A model generated the notes under the pieces. That model worked only from the letters and a program-made list of their open reading frames with translations. It searched no databases and had not been told where the DNA came from. Source: Prunus persica (lineage: Eukaryota > Streptophyta > Magnoliopsida > Rosales > Rosaceae). From it: a stretch of 64,000 nt of DNA. Location of the stretch: positions 30,017,777-30,081,776 of the forward strand of contig NC_034014.1 of NCBI RefSeq assembly GCF_000346465.2, given 5' to 3'. The position numbers and the translations under genes were made by a program. Positions 23,221 through 33,849 of this stretch are shown in pieces (the stretch's first letter is position 1; every line of letters begins with the position of its first letter).

Positions 23221-23250
23221 CAATTAATCTAATCATCATTAGATTAATTG
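23221..23250. repeat. Perfect 13-bp inverted repeat
   Basis: CAATTAATCTAAT and its exact reverse complement flank the four bases CATC. It directly precedes the kinase fragment at 23259-23328 and may mark the end of a rearranged piece. Confidence 0.85.
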
Positions 23251-23258
23251 ACTCAGAC

Positions 23259-23328
23259 TTAACGCGGTTCGTCTACTTGGTTTTTCTGCTGAAAGAGGCA
23301 ACTGTAATGTTATTTACCTGCTCTTGCC
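23259..23328 (+). pseudogene. Receptor kinase fragment
   Basis: Closely matches 22201-22270 of the intact plus-strand kinase (both share GGTTCGTCTACT, TTTTCTGCTGAA and GGCAA). In the parent this encodes the NVVRLLGFSAEAGKRAVIYE region of the N-lobe. No other part of a kinase follows, so this is an isolated 70-base remnant of a duplicate. Confidence 0.75.
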
Positions 23329-23753
23329 AATCACAATTTGTTACGTGTCTAGATATCGAAATAGTACAACGTGACTGTTTATCTTCCTTTTTTTCATTGG
23401 CTGGTCCTTTACTCGGGTCTCATCCGTTTTGTCGTGGATGACCCGACTGTCCAATATTAACACCGTGCGGGAGACGGCCCATTTATGTTTGGGCCTTCAA
23501 GAAAAATATAAAAGATTTTAAAAAAATGGGCCCAGAAAATGCTTCCCGTTACTGGGCTTTGATTGATTCACAAATTTTTTTCCACCTTTTATTTTCCAAT
23601 TATGGAAGAAAAGGATAATAATGATGACTGGAGTCTGGAGATTATATCCCCCGCCATGAAAAACAAAAAACAAAAAATCATTCTTCCAAAACTGCCAAAT
23701 TTTCAGTGGCTGAAACTGAGCTCAGCAGCAGCACGCATGATACACCCTCTAAA
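23329..23753. other. Intergenic, likely promoter of the plastid protein gene
   Basis: No feature beyond AT-rich sequence. The plus-strand gene starts at 23754. Confidence 0.4.
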
Positions 23754-25808
23754 ATGGCTTCTCTTACCTTCCTTCAACCTCTCTCCAATCTCTCTTCCCC
23801 TACCACCCTCGTCTCTCTCAAAAATCCCCACCATATCCCTTCTTTTACTTCTCTAAATCCCTCCATTATCCCCAAAACCCGTCCATTCAAATCTTTCACA
23901 GCCTCATTCTCTCTTGCAGAATCAAACTCCCCCAAATCCTTACAGCCCAATCTTCAGCCTTTCCTCCAAGAACTTGCTGTAAGAAACCATTTCCTATTCA
24001 AATTTCGAACCTTTGCGTCATGATTTCAATGCCAAAACTTCCATAAAATTTATATGCATTCCTTAGTTTTATGTTTTCAATGTCACAAGTGCCTTAATTT
24101 TAGTTTCAGTTTTTAATTTCTTTTTTGTTCTGTTCTGTGCAGGATAGTTTCGATCTTCCACAAGACTACTTTGCGCAGCTTCCGAGCGATCTCCGTCTCG
24201 ATGTGAGTAGAATTTTTGCAATTCTCAGTGAACCCAGTTTCTTTAATTTGATAAAGAATGTGACTTTGAACTGACACAGTTTTTCAAATTTTGTTTTGGG
24301 CATGTTTGAAGCTGAACGATGCAGCTTTTGATCTTTCAAATGGACGGGTCATTGATGAGGTTAGTTCTTTCCATTGCTCTGCCTCTGCATTCTGTTTGAA
24401 ATCTGATAAATACTTTCCCCTCATCCTTGGTCTCTTGTGTGTCCAGCTGTCAAAAATTTATGCTTTTGAGTGGATACAGATTACTATTAAAATTACTGTC
24501 TTTGGATTTTCTTATTTTCAGTGTGGTCAAGAGTTGGGAGAGACATTGTTAAATCTCTCTCGTGCATGGGAAGCAGCTGACACATCAACTTCCCATGCCT
24601 TAGCTAGACAGCTCCCTGGGCTGGAGGAATCTTTGACAGGCAATGCCAAATCAGGTAAGAATGAAATTATATGCAATTGCTTCTTTAGATGTATTCTTCA
24701 GATTTTGATTGAAAAGCCTATATCTATTTCATTATAGCATTTGGGAAGCGTCTGGTTTCTGCTGGAAGAAGGTTCCAGTCTATGGGACAGTATGGTCAAG
24801 GTGAACTACAAAAGGTATGTTATATATCACTTGGGCAAGACTGAGTGTAATGTGGGGGACTAAATAATCTTTTACTTCCAAAAGCCAAAAGATTTGTTTA
24901 TTATTTGAATACAAGCCAAAAGAAACTTATTTATGTTGTTATTGTGAATGAAGATACTTTGGGAAGATCTATGTGAATCCAAATATTTTTGACTCAAACC
25001 CTCTAGTTATATTTCAGAAGTTTATGGAACAATTCTCTATTCTATTATAATGCAATATAACTAGGTTTCGTGCGCCTCTAAAATAGCAGTATTGTTGGAC
25101 TCTGTTCAACCATTATAGATTGCAAAAGTAATGATTACAACTGGAAGGGTTCTATCTGAAAGTTCAACATCCACGGTCACTGATGAACAACCAAAGAAGG
25201 AAAGCAGGATGCTGAAGGTAGACGATAGCACTGCACTTGATGGAAGTAACAACACATGCTTTATTCTAAATTCAATGGACGTTTTTAGGCTACATTGTTG
25301 GTGCACTTGATATGATGTATTAATATCATTGCCAACTGCAGTTTGGAGAACTTCAGCTCGAGCTTACATCAGATAAAGCAATCATTGGGGCTATAATCAG
25401 CGTTGGTTTTGGGTAAATATATTTGACTTAGTTCCCTTTTCTACTTTTCTGTTGTAACAATGAGGTATAAAAGAGATTTCTATTATTTTTCCTTTAAAAT
25501 TTCAAATGTAGAATTCTTTCATGGGAGCTAGCTCAGGGGATCCAAAACATCCCAGAGAGTTCGTTGCAGTATGCAAATGAGAACGCTTTGATGCTGGCTA
25601 AGGTGCTTGAAGATTATCCGTGTCATAGTTGTAGCCTATGTTTTCTATTATAATCTATTACTGCATACTAAAATATGAAGGTCAATGAATGCAGTCTTTG
25701 AGAGGAGCTCTACTTGCAGTCTGTTATTCATCAGCATTCTTGTCTGCTCTTACTAGTGTTGGACTTGTCTTACTTGGAAGACAACTAAAGTCATCAAAAG
25801 AAAAGTGA
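23754..25808 (+). CDS. Predicted chloroplast membrane protein, function unknown
   Basis: Nine exons: 23754-23978, 24143-24202, 24312-24359, 24522-24654, 24738-24814, 25119-25217, 25342-25412, 25512-25602 and 25695-25808, all GT-AG and in frame, giving 305 residues. The first 55 residues start MASLTFLQPLSNLSS and are Ser/Thr/Pro-rich with almost no acidic residue, a typical chloroplast transit peptide. The middle is soluble and helical (LPQDYFAQLPSDLRLDLNDA, then GETLLNLSRAWEAADTST and GKRLVSAGRRFQSMGQYGQG). Near the end are two membrane helices, around AIIGAIISVGFGILSWEL and GALLAVCYSSAFLSALTSVG, before a basic tail RQLKSSKEK. I do not recognise a named family. Intact splicing and clear domain structure make it a real gene; the membrane (envelope or thylakoid) cannot be told. 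Confidence 0.82.
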
Positions 25809-27449
25809 GCTTGGTATCCTGTTTACCTTTCTTTGTATATGCACAGTCGGTCCATCCGTTTTATGTAAAAGAATTCTCTGATAGAAGTGAAATTAAATAA
25901 TGCTCAATAATGGTCCGAAGAAGTGCATAAGCTAGTTATTAACAAAACAATTGTATCATAATGTACCAAGTTGAGAGCTCCTCTGTGTTCATGCTGATTA
26001 TCGTTTACGTTTACATTTTTTCGGGAACTTTGTACCCCAAAAAAGGGGAATCTATGAACCTACATTACTGTGGGCTGCAAGTTGCAAGATGGTTCTGGCT
26101 GCATTTTATTAAGGCAAAGCAAAGGGAACTTGCCCTTGTAATAATTCAGGTTATGGTTGGTTGGCAATCGCTTTCCTGTCACTATCCCTCTTTGTTGTAA
26201 ATGAATTAAAACTATGTGGCGACTTGAATTGTATGTATGACATATGTAAATGGATTTTTTGTATAGACTTTATGCGTTTGTTTGTTGAGCAATTCAAAAT
26301 CCTAGTTTTATAAGAAAGTAGAGCGTGCTTGAGATTGAGACAATAGTCAGCAATGCTGTCACAGGTTCATGAGCCAGACAAGTTTTCTATGTGGCAAGAC
26401 ATGTCTGTTATTCTGGTTATTGCGACGTCCTAATTACTGCTAACGTAGGATGTTTGAAAGATACAAGTACGATTATTAATTACCAAAAAATAAAAGAAAA
26501 ATACAACTATCAGATGATGTATTGTTGGTTTGAATTGAATATAATTGGGATGGGAGAGTCGAGAGTGTGTAAAAGGGATATCATTGACATTTAACCCTTA
26601 AAGAGGATTCTCTTATTAATAATAGTATAGATATAGATGAATAAAATCCAATTTGCCAATTTGAGAGAACCCCGGAGAGATTAGAATCTTCTCGTTTGAC
26701 GATGCCCTGCACATTTTCACCGCAACACATATATTATTCTCAAATTGGTCAAGGAGACGAAACTAATCCTGCAGCAAACTAGTAAGGTGGTGTAAACATG
26801 AGAAATCAATATGTTGTACAAGATGAACAACATGAGATCATTTCAATGATAACACCTTTGTCCAAAGCCAATTTCAAACGAAAAAATAAACTCCAATAAA
26901 TATATATATTTGACCTACATAACTAGTAAACAATCAAATAATAATAACCTGCATAATCTTCATAAGATTAAATGCATGGAACTTCTTGGAACTGAGTTTT
27001 TATTTTTTTTAGGGTTGGAGTGTCTTGGAACTTCTTGCCGTGAGTTTTTATTTTTTTTTAAGGGTTTGGAGTGTTTTGGAATTATGGTAAAGTGGTAAGG
27101 GTATTTTTGGAAGTTATTAAGAAAAAACAAGAATGAGAATCGTATCGACTACTCCCCCCTAGTTGATCTGATACCTAGTTTTGAGGGGATATGATTACGG
27201 ATTTTGAGATGGAGTCCACTTATTTTTTTCATTCCTGATTGCAAGTAATTGTAAGAGAAGTCAGGAATGAAAATCATTCACTTTCCTCCCATACCCATTA
27301 CTGATACGTAAACATGCCATAATAGTAATGATTCTTTGTTTATATCTTAAACCTTTTTGTAACTCATTTATTTCAACCAACTTGTTATTCTCTCCTCTTA
27401 GTCCTCTGGTGGTGATCAAAATTCTTAAGTGTTAAAACTATGTCATCAT
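25809..27449. other. Intergenic, no gene recognised
   Basis: A roughly 49-base tandem duplication lies at 26978-27077 (unit starting ggaacttcttg and followed by a long T-run). The rest is AT-rich without a supported frame. Confidence 0.45.
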
Positions 27450-27589
27450 GCAAATGATCAATTAGTGTAGTGGTTTGGAGTATTTACTTCCTCAGTCAAG
27501 GTCTTGGGTTCGACTCCTAACATCCGTGTAGTGTCTATAAGTTTAATATACTATCGTCCTTTTTAATAAGAAAGATTAAAAAAATAAAA
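27450..27589 (+). mobile_element. tRNA-derived SINE with 10-bp target duplication
   Basis: A pol III A-box-like TAGTGTAGTGG (about 27463-27473) and a perfect B box GGTTCGACTCC (27507-27517) sit at tRNA-like spacing. A 3' part with TATACTATCG and a terminal A-rich run follow. Exact 10-base flanks ATGTCATCAT lie at 27440-27449 and 27590-27599. It is non-coding and would rely on LINE proteins to move. Confidence 0.85.
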
Positions 27590-27599
27590 ATGTCATCAT

Positions 27600-28856
27600 A
27601 TTTATATCGGGAATCAAATTAATCAAACAATATTAATTTTCCTATTATAAAGAAAAGTTGATGCGACTTTCGCGTGACATAATTAAGAAATACATAATTA
27701 TAAGGGACGGACAAGTCTAGGCGCCAAATTTTACTTTTTATATGCCTCAAAGGTTCCTTAATTTAAGAGCCTCCAAGTCTAAGGTATATAAATTAAGAAA
27801 CCCCGCAAGTAAACAAATTTTTTTTTTTAACCTTCTTATTAGTGTTACCTAACAACACGCAAGGATTTGTTTAACAACCGACGACTTTTAAAGATGCAGA
27901 CAAAAACAAAAGAATTACTCCTAATTGTCTCTATCATGATGATGCTCTCATGAACGTGACACTCTGCAATTAAATTCACAACTTCCATACTCTACTCTGA
28001 CAAAATGTGGGTGGGCAATTACTGTAAACAGCATTAGAACGTGTAACAACTGAAATTAGTTCTACAGAGAGTTGAGAATTTTTTTTTTTTTTTTTTTGGT
28101 TGTTGTTGTTGACAAATGATGGGATATTTATAAGATTAATAGGATAAATAATTCATGACATAGCTACGCCCGTATAATGGGCCAGTCACATTTAAATATC
28201 GAATTCATCATATATGTATATGTATGATTTTCGTGTTTGTGTAAGTCAAGTTTGAGAGTCTCTTCAATCTTACATACGTAATTATATCACTGAATTAAAG
28301 ACTAATTGATACATAATCGGCTAATAAATTGATCCCTAACACCTGAAAATGTTAGTGAACCAAGTGATCAAACTCTATTAGACGATGACCACAGCAAAAC
28401 CAAACAGAAACAAGTACTATACGTATCAATTAGGTACCAAACATCTTGTTCCCTGTTGCCCTTCACATGCACATGCAGAGGAATAATCCAGACATGTTAT
28501 ATTTAGCCTAACTTTCCTATTGCTTAATTTTGTTAGTTTAAACTTATAATCATCCAAAATCAGCTTTAACATCATCTGCTGAATAATTTCCTCTACTCTT
28601 TGTTTTTTTGGTTGTATTAGAATTTATTAATAAATCTAAAATTAAAAAAAAATATTTTCCATTAATTAATTTCATCTGGTCCACAATGTTTTTGATATAG
28701 AATATGGACCCCATAAACACACAGTTGCATTAGGGAGGAGTGCATGGCCACACAGTCCCGGTATTCCTATCCATTTGCTCCATAAAAAAGACAGAATTTC
28801 TTCTTCACTTCTTCACTTCTCTCTCTCTTTCTCTCTCTCTCTGAGAGACAAACATC
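27600..28856. other. Intergenic: upstream of AMT1
   Basis: AT-rich promoter-side DNA with a T-run at 28081-28098. A CT-rich tract at about 28817-28842 lies in the AMT1 leader. No further gene was seen. Confidence 0.45.
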
Positions 28857-29057
28857 ATGGGCCCTCTGACCTGCACAGCCTCCGACCTAGCCCCACTTCT
28901 CCTCACCACCACAACCACAACCCTCAACGCCACAGCCATAGCCGAATTCCTCTGCAGCCGCTTCAACACCATCTCCATCAAATTCAACGACACCACCCAC
29001 GCCATCGACAACACGTACCTCCTCTTCTCCGCCTACCTCGTCTTCGCCATGCAGCTC

Positions 29058-29092
<35 letters not shown>

Positions 29093-29096
29093 AAAA

Positions 29097-29145
<49 letters not shown>

Positions 29146-30386
29146 CTCTCTCCTACTACCTCTTCGGCTTCGCCTTCGCTTTTGGCGCTCCGTCCAACGC
29201 CTTCATCGGCCGCCACTTCTTCGGCCTCCATAACATACCTTCTCTCTCAGGCGGAGATTACAGCTTCTTTCTCTACCAATGGGCTTTCGCCATCGCTGCC
29301 GCCGGTATCACTAGCGGCTCAATTGCTGAGCGAACCCAATTCGTCGCTTACCTCATTTACTCATCTTTTCTAACCGGCTTTGTCTACCCGGTCGTTTCTC
29401 ATTGGTTTTGGTCTGCTGATGGCTGGGCCAGCCCGATTCGGCCCAATAATCTACTCTTTGGTTCAGGTTCCATTGACTTTGCCGGCTCGGGTGTTGTCCA
29501 CATGGTTGGGGGTATAGCCGGTTTATGGGGTGCTGTAATTGAAGGACCGAGAATCGGGCGGTTTGATCGAACAGGCCGGTCCGTGGCCTTGCGGGGTCAC
29601 AGCGCGTCCCTAGTGGTTCTCGGTACGTTCTTGCTTTGGTTCGGGTGGTACGGCTTCAACCCCGGTTCGTTTCTCACGATCTTGAAGAGTTACGGTGAGG
29701 GAGGTACTTATTACGGTCAATGGAGTGCTATTGGGAGGACAGCTGTCACGACCACATTGGCTGGGTGCACTGCTGCTCTGACTACCTTGTTCAGCAAGAG
29801 ATTACTGGCGGGTCACTGGAATGTTCTGGACGTTTGTAACGGTTTGTTAGGGGGTTTTGCTGCGATCACCTCAGGGTGCTCGGTGGTGGAGCCGTGGGCA
29901 GCAATTGTGTGCGGGTTTGTGGCGGCGTGGGTTTTGATCGGGTGCAACAAGGTGGCGGAGAAGCTAAAATACGACGACCCATTAGAGGCGGCCCAATTGC
30001 ACGGCGGGTGCGGTGCTTGGGGGTTAATATTCACAGGGTTATTTGCAACGGAGGCGTATGTGAACGAGGTATACGCTGGCAAGCCAGGAAGGCCTTTTGG
30101 GCTGTTGATGGGCGGCGGCGGGAAGCTGTTGGCGGCCCAGATTGTGCAGGTTTTGGTGGTGTTGGTGTGGGTGAGTGCCACCATGGGCCCACTTTTCTAC
30201 GGGCTCCATAAGCTGAAGTTGTTGAGGATCTCAAGGGAGGATGAGACTCAAGGAATGGATATGACAAGGCATGGTGGGTTTGCTTATGTTTACCATGATG
30301 AAGATGATCCATCTATTAAACCTGAGTTTATGATGAGGAGGGTGGGGGCCACTGATGATGCCAGTCCTGCAATAACCACCCCATAA
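28857..30386 (+). CDS. AMT1: High-affinity ammonium transporter, AMT1 family
   Basis: An intronless 509-residue frame, GC-rich compared with its neighbours. It is almost collinear with plant AMT1 proteins: [66 protein letters not shown], then [20 protein letters not shown]. These are the 11 membrane helices and pore histidines of the Amt/Mep/Rh fold; AMT1 works as a trimer in the plasma membrane importing ammonium. The cytosolic tail carries [12 protein letters not shown] with Thr470, the residue equivalent to Arabidopsis AMT1;1 Thr460, whose phosphorylation closes the trimer. Extra N-terminal threonines (residues 17-22) and a distinct tail end separate it from any one paralogue, so the subgroup number is left open. 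Confidence 0.96.
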
Positions 30387-30784
30387 TAATTGATAGATAA
30401 TCTACCCTAATTAAACCTCGTCATCATCAGAAATCAACAAGATTATGCATCATGCATCATGCATGCATGTGTGATGATGATCAATGGGATGGGATGTTTA
30501 TGTTTGTTTGTAAAAGAAGACAAAATTTGAACCAGCAAGCTCTTGGGAGGTTCTGATCGATCCTTATTTAATTAGTTTTCTTTCATAATTCATTATTCAT
30601 ATGAATGAATGAAGCTATATACATATTTACACTCTAGTCCCCATCAATGCAATACTTGATTTTCAAGTCCATCATCAAAGGGGTAATTAACAAATAGCTA
30701 ATCCAGTTATATCATAATTATCATGTTATTAATTAAGAATATGGGAATTAATGGTATAGTATTAGATTCTCTGATCCATAAATA
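30387..30784. other. Convergent 3' spacer between AMT1 and B3 gene
   Basis: 3' untranslated regions only; a short tgcatcatgcatcatgcatg run lies near 30445. No gene. Confidence 0.5.
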
Positions 30785-31717
30785 TTAGGATGCACTTGTG
30801 GGATCAGATTCAATGAGACAATGTTTCCCCTCATCCGTATCTGTAAGCCTAACAACTGCAAAGCAGAGACGTTCTTCCCCGTAGACAGGAGGATTGTCGA
30901 CATTGTTAACTCGAAACGACCACACCTGGATTATATCCTCTTTCTGAAGCTTATTCTTTTTGTTCTCTGAAATTTTGGACCAACCACTGTTTAACATATA
31001 GGAAGAACTACGCTTTCTCTTGCTCAAGCCTGAACAAGACCTACTTTTGAACTTCCACTCGCTCAACCTTAACTCATACTCGTTTAAATTTGGGTCGATT
31101 ACTTTCACTCTTATTGATCCCTCAAGTTTCAATTTTTTCTTATCTTGTTCCCCAAGAAAGTCCTGGTTACTCACTTGATTCTTTGGCATTGAGAGACGGT
31201 CGTGATGCGGGCTCAAATCGGTAGGGAAAATTTCTTTCTGAATTACCAATTGCACTCTGAAACCGTGCAAGGATTGAATCTTGTTCTTGAATTCCGTAGG
31301 CATGTCTGGTGGCGTAGAGGGAATTGATGATAAAGGTGCTCGCATGCTCACTGCTTTCTTGGCTTTGTTCTGCTTCTTCTTAATCAACTTGCTTACTTCC
31401 TCTTCAATACACTTAAATTCATCTTCGTCTTTGTTGCTTCCCAAAGTCTGCTTTCTAATTTTCATATGGTAATTTCCAGCAGAAGTAGAAGCAGCTTTTT
31501 CTTGATTATAATTATTCTGCTTGGAGATGGATGCTTCTGCTTTCCTCGCTTTACTTTGAATGAGATTAAACACAATTCTTTCTGTTAGCAATTGATCCTG
31601 TTCAACTGGGTTTCTTGAGACTGCCTTAACCTCTTCCACAATTTTGTCAAAAGAATCCAAACTAGATTTAATCTTTTTCAAATCTTCAAAGCTCATGATC
31701 CTCGTCATTAACTCCAT
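30785..31717 (-). CDS. B3 DNA-binding domain protein, DUF313 type (paralogue 1)
   Basis: A single-exon frame of 310 residues. The N-terminal helical part (SFDKIVEEVKAVSRNPVEQD, LLTERIVFNLIQ) is shared with the paralogue at 32659-33849. A Lys-rich linker (residues 100-125) precedes the B3-type domain at about 152-300. That domain carries HHDRLSMPKNQ (171-181), YELRLSEWKFKS, YMLNSGWSKI and IIQVWSFRV, all diagnostic of the plant DUF313/B3 group. Such proteins are taken to be nuclear and DNA-binding; no target is known from sequence. The domain is more basic than in typical ARF or LAV B3 proteins. The gene is one of three related copies on this strand. Confidence 0.88.
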   Translation of the reverse strand: MELMTRIMSFEDLKKIKSSLDSFDKIVEEVKAVSRNPVEQDQLLTERIVFNLIQSKARKAEASISKQNNYNQEKAASTSAGNYHMKIRKQTLGSNKDEDEFKCIEEEVSKLIKKKQNKAKKAVSMRAPLSSIPSTPPDMPTEFKNKIQSLHGFRVQLVIQKEIFPTDLSPHHDRLSMPKNQVSNQDFLGEQDKKKLKLEGSIRVKVIDPNLNEYELRLSEWKFKSRSCSGLSKRKRSSSYMLNSGWSKISENKKNKLQKEDIIQVWSFRVNNVDNPPVYGEERLCFAVVRLTDTDEGKHCLIESDPTSAS

Positions 31718-32658
31718 GGAATGGAATTACTAAAGATCACCAGCACTTGGATGTATATATCGACAACAAAGATGGAGAAGGAAGAATGTAGGGGTTGTTG
31801 AAGTTATAGGGGCAGCACATTTATATATTACTACTGTTTACAAGCGAAATCCAACATCAACTAGTACTAAAGGACAATTTGAATTAGCAGAGCTTTCAAA
31901 TTCAATACTCACCTGGATTCAAAACATCTTACGGATTTATATATGGTAAAGATTATCACAAAAAGCGGATATTCTGTATTTGTTTATACTAAGAAATCCC
32001 AACTCTTTTCTGATTGGGATTCTCTAAAAATCGAAATAGAAAAATTAAAGAACATAAGCACGAAAAAGGAGTCAAGCCTCATCTCCTTTCAGGCAAGCCT
32101 AATATGCCCCCTCTTATCATGTTTCTTTGATGTGAAGCAAATGGTGGGGAAAGTATTCTAGCATCACAACTCAAATCACATGACGACAAAACAGAGGAGA
32201 ACTAATATAATTATACTTGACAGAAGAATCTTAACCAAATAGAGAGCAGATCATGTGGTATTTTAACCCCAAACTTTGTTCTTTTTTCCTATTTAGCAAG
32301 AGTTCTGTTCCAAACCAAGTCTATAGGTACACAAAAACTATTTTCCTTTTCTTAAATTTTCAGGTACGTTGTTGATCAATGAATCATTATTTTTCTTGAT
32401 ACATACATAATGTTGTTAGACTAAATGAGAAAAAGAACAAGAAGAATAAGAACAGAGAATTATATTTAAGAGAAAAGGTTTCAATTATATCATCATTTAC
32501 AATGTATAATCTAACAGATTGTAGCTTAACTAGTTAAGCTGACTTGGCTTTCACTGTCAATGAATCACATAAAACAATTTTCTACAAAAAAGAAAAAACA
32601 TGAACATAAAACTCCCTCCTTCAAATTTAACAAGCCTTATACAACAGGAACAGCAGCC
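31718..32658. other. Intergenic between B3 paralogues
   Basis: Upstream flank of paralogue 1 with weak similarity to flanks of the other copies (for example GACAATTTGAATTA near 31872). No further gene was seen. Confidence 0.4.
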
Positions 32659-33849
32659 TCAATTTTTTGCAAATGTTACGTCTCTGAACTTGATTGTGAT
32701 ATGTTTCCTGGCTCCAAACTCAGACTGGTTCTTGGCCATGGATGATTCATTAGCTTCGTCGCCGCAGGCAGTGCTACTATTAACATCTTCTTTCTTGCTC
32801 ATCAACGTTCCAACAGCTTCCATGCTGTCAGTACCATCATTAACATCTTGTTTCCCCTCTTCTTTCTTGCTCATGGACGACGATGATCCAATATCTTCCT
32901 GGGGATCTTTAACATCTTTATGCTTAACAAGCGCGAAGCAGATACGTTCTTGGTCGACAAGATTGGGATCGGAAACTCGAAACGTCCACACCTCAAGCAT
33001 ATCCTTTGCCTTAAGGTTATTAGTCTTATCTGTAAAAATCTTGGACCAGCCACTGTTTAACACATAGGAATAGTTGCTTTTAAAGACCCACCTCTTCATC
33101 CTTAATTCATACTCTGTTAAACACGGATCTATTACTTTCACTTCTAATAATCCACCACCTTTCAATTTTTGCTTGAGTTCTTTACCCAGAAACTTTTTGT
33201 TAGACAGTTGATTCTTTGGCATCGAGAGACGGTCATGGTGCGGGTTCAAATCAGTAGGATGAATTATCTTATACATCACAAATTGCAAGTGGTGACCATT
33301 CATGGATTCAATCATCCTCTTCAATTCTATAGGAGGCGCGTCAGGCGGTGTAGAGGGTTTTGATGGTAGAGATGATCCCTTGCTCTCTGCTTTCTTGGCC
33401 TTCTCCTTATTCTGCTTCTTCTTCTTCGTCAGCATCAACTTGCTAGCTTCATCTTCATCACCATAATCATTCCCATGTTTCCTTTTCCTGCTTTCAAAAC
33501 CTCGCTTCTTAATTTTCTCAAGATAATTTCTAGCAATATCAACTTTTTCATCAATGTAATTATAATTAGTCTCTGTGCTAACCACCTTCCTCTTCTTGAT
33601 CACAACTTGGGCTTCCACGCGTTCTCTCTTGTTCGAAATCGACACATTCGATTGTTGTGCTTCCTTGGATTTTCTTTGAAATTCATGAATGAGATCAAAC
33701 ACAACTCTTTCTGTCAGCAGTTTAGATACTTCTTCTCGGTCTGCTGGGTCTCTTGCCACCGCTTTAACCTCTGCCACAATTTGGTTAAAGGACTCGTCAG
33801 CCAACTTCTTCATTCTCAAATGATCTTCCAATCTCATCATCATCGCCAT
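32659..33849 (-). CDS. B3 DNA-binding domain protein, DUF313 type (paralogue 2)
   Basis: A single exon of 396 residues from the ATG at 33849. An N-terminal helical part (residues 10-66, with FNQIVAEVKAVARDP and LLTERVVFDLI) is followed by a long Lys/Arg-rich linker with several nuclear-localisation-like clusters (about 84-155). The B3 domain lies at about 186-312, with HHDRLSMPKNQ, YELRMKRWVFKS, YVLNSGWSKI and MLEVWTFRV. The acidic/Ser tail (313-396) contains two MSKKE repeats and is absent from paralogue 1. The first 73 codons and the 5' flank were copied in the tandem duplication that created the fragment at 35879-36103. Likely nuclear; target unknown. Confidence 0.88.
   Translation of the reverse strand: MAMMMRLEDHLRMKKLADESFNQIVAEVKAVARDPADREEVSKLLTERVVFDLIHEFQRKSKEAQQSNVSISNKRERVEAQVVIKKRKVVSTETNYNYIDEKVDIARNYLEKIKKRGFESRKRKHGNDYGDEDEASKLMLTKKKKQNKEKAKKAESKGSSLPSKPSTPPDAPPIELKRMIESMNGHHLQFVMYKIIHPTDLNPHHDRLSMPKNQLSNKKFLGKELKQKLKGGGLLEVKVIDPCLTEYELRMKRWVFKSNYSYVLNSGWSKIFTDKTNNLKAKDMLEVWTFRVSDPNLVDQERICFALVKHKDVKDPQEDIGSSSSMSKKEEGKQDVNDGTDSMEAVGTLMSKKEDVNSSTACGDEANESSMAKNQSEFGARKHITIKFRDVTFAKN

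Noticed and set aside
28887..29231. Long frames on other strands inside AMT1
   Set aside because: Shadow frames of a GC-rich coding region; they encode His/Pro- or Gly/Glu-rich nonsense.
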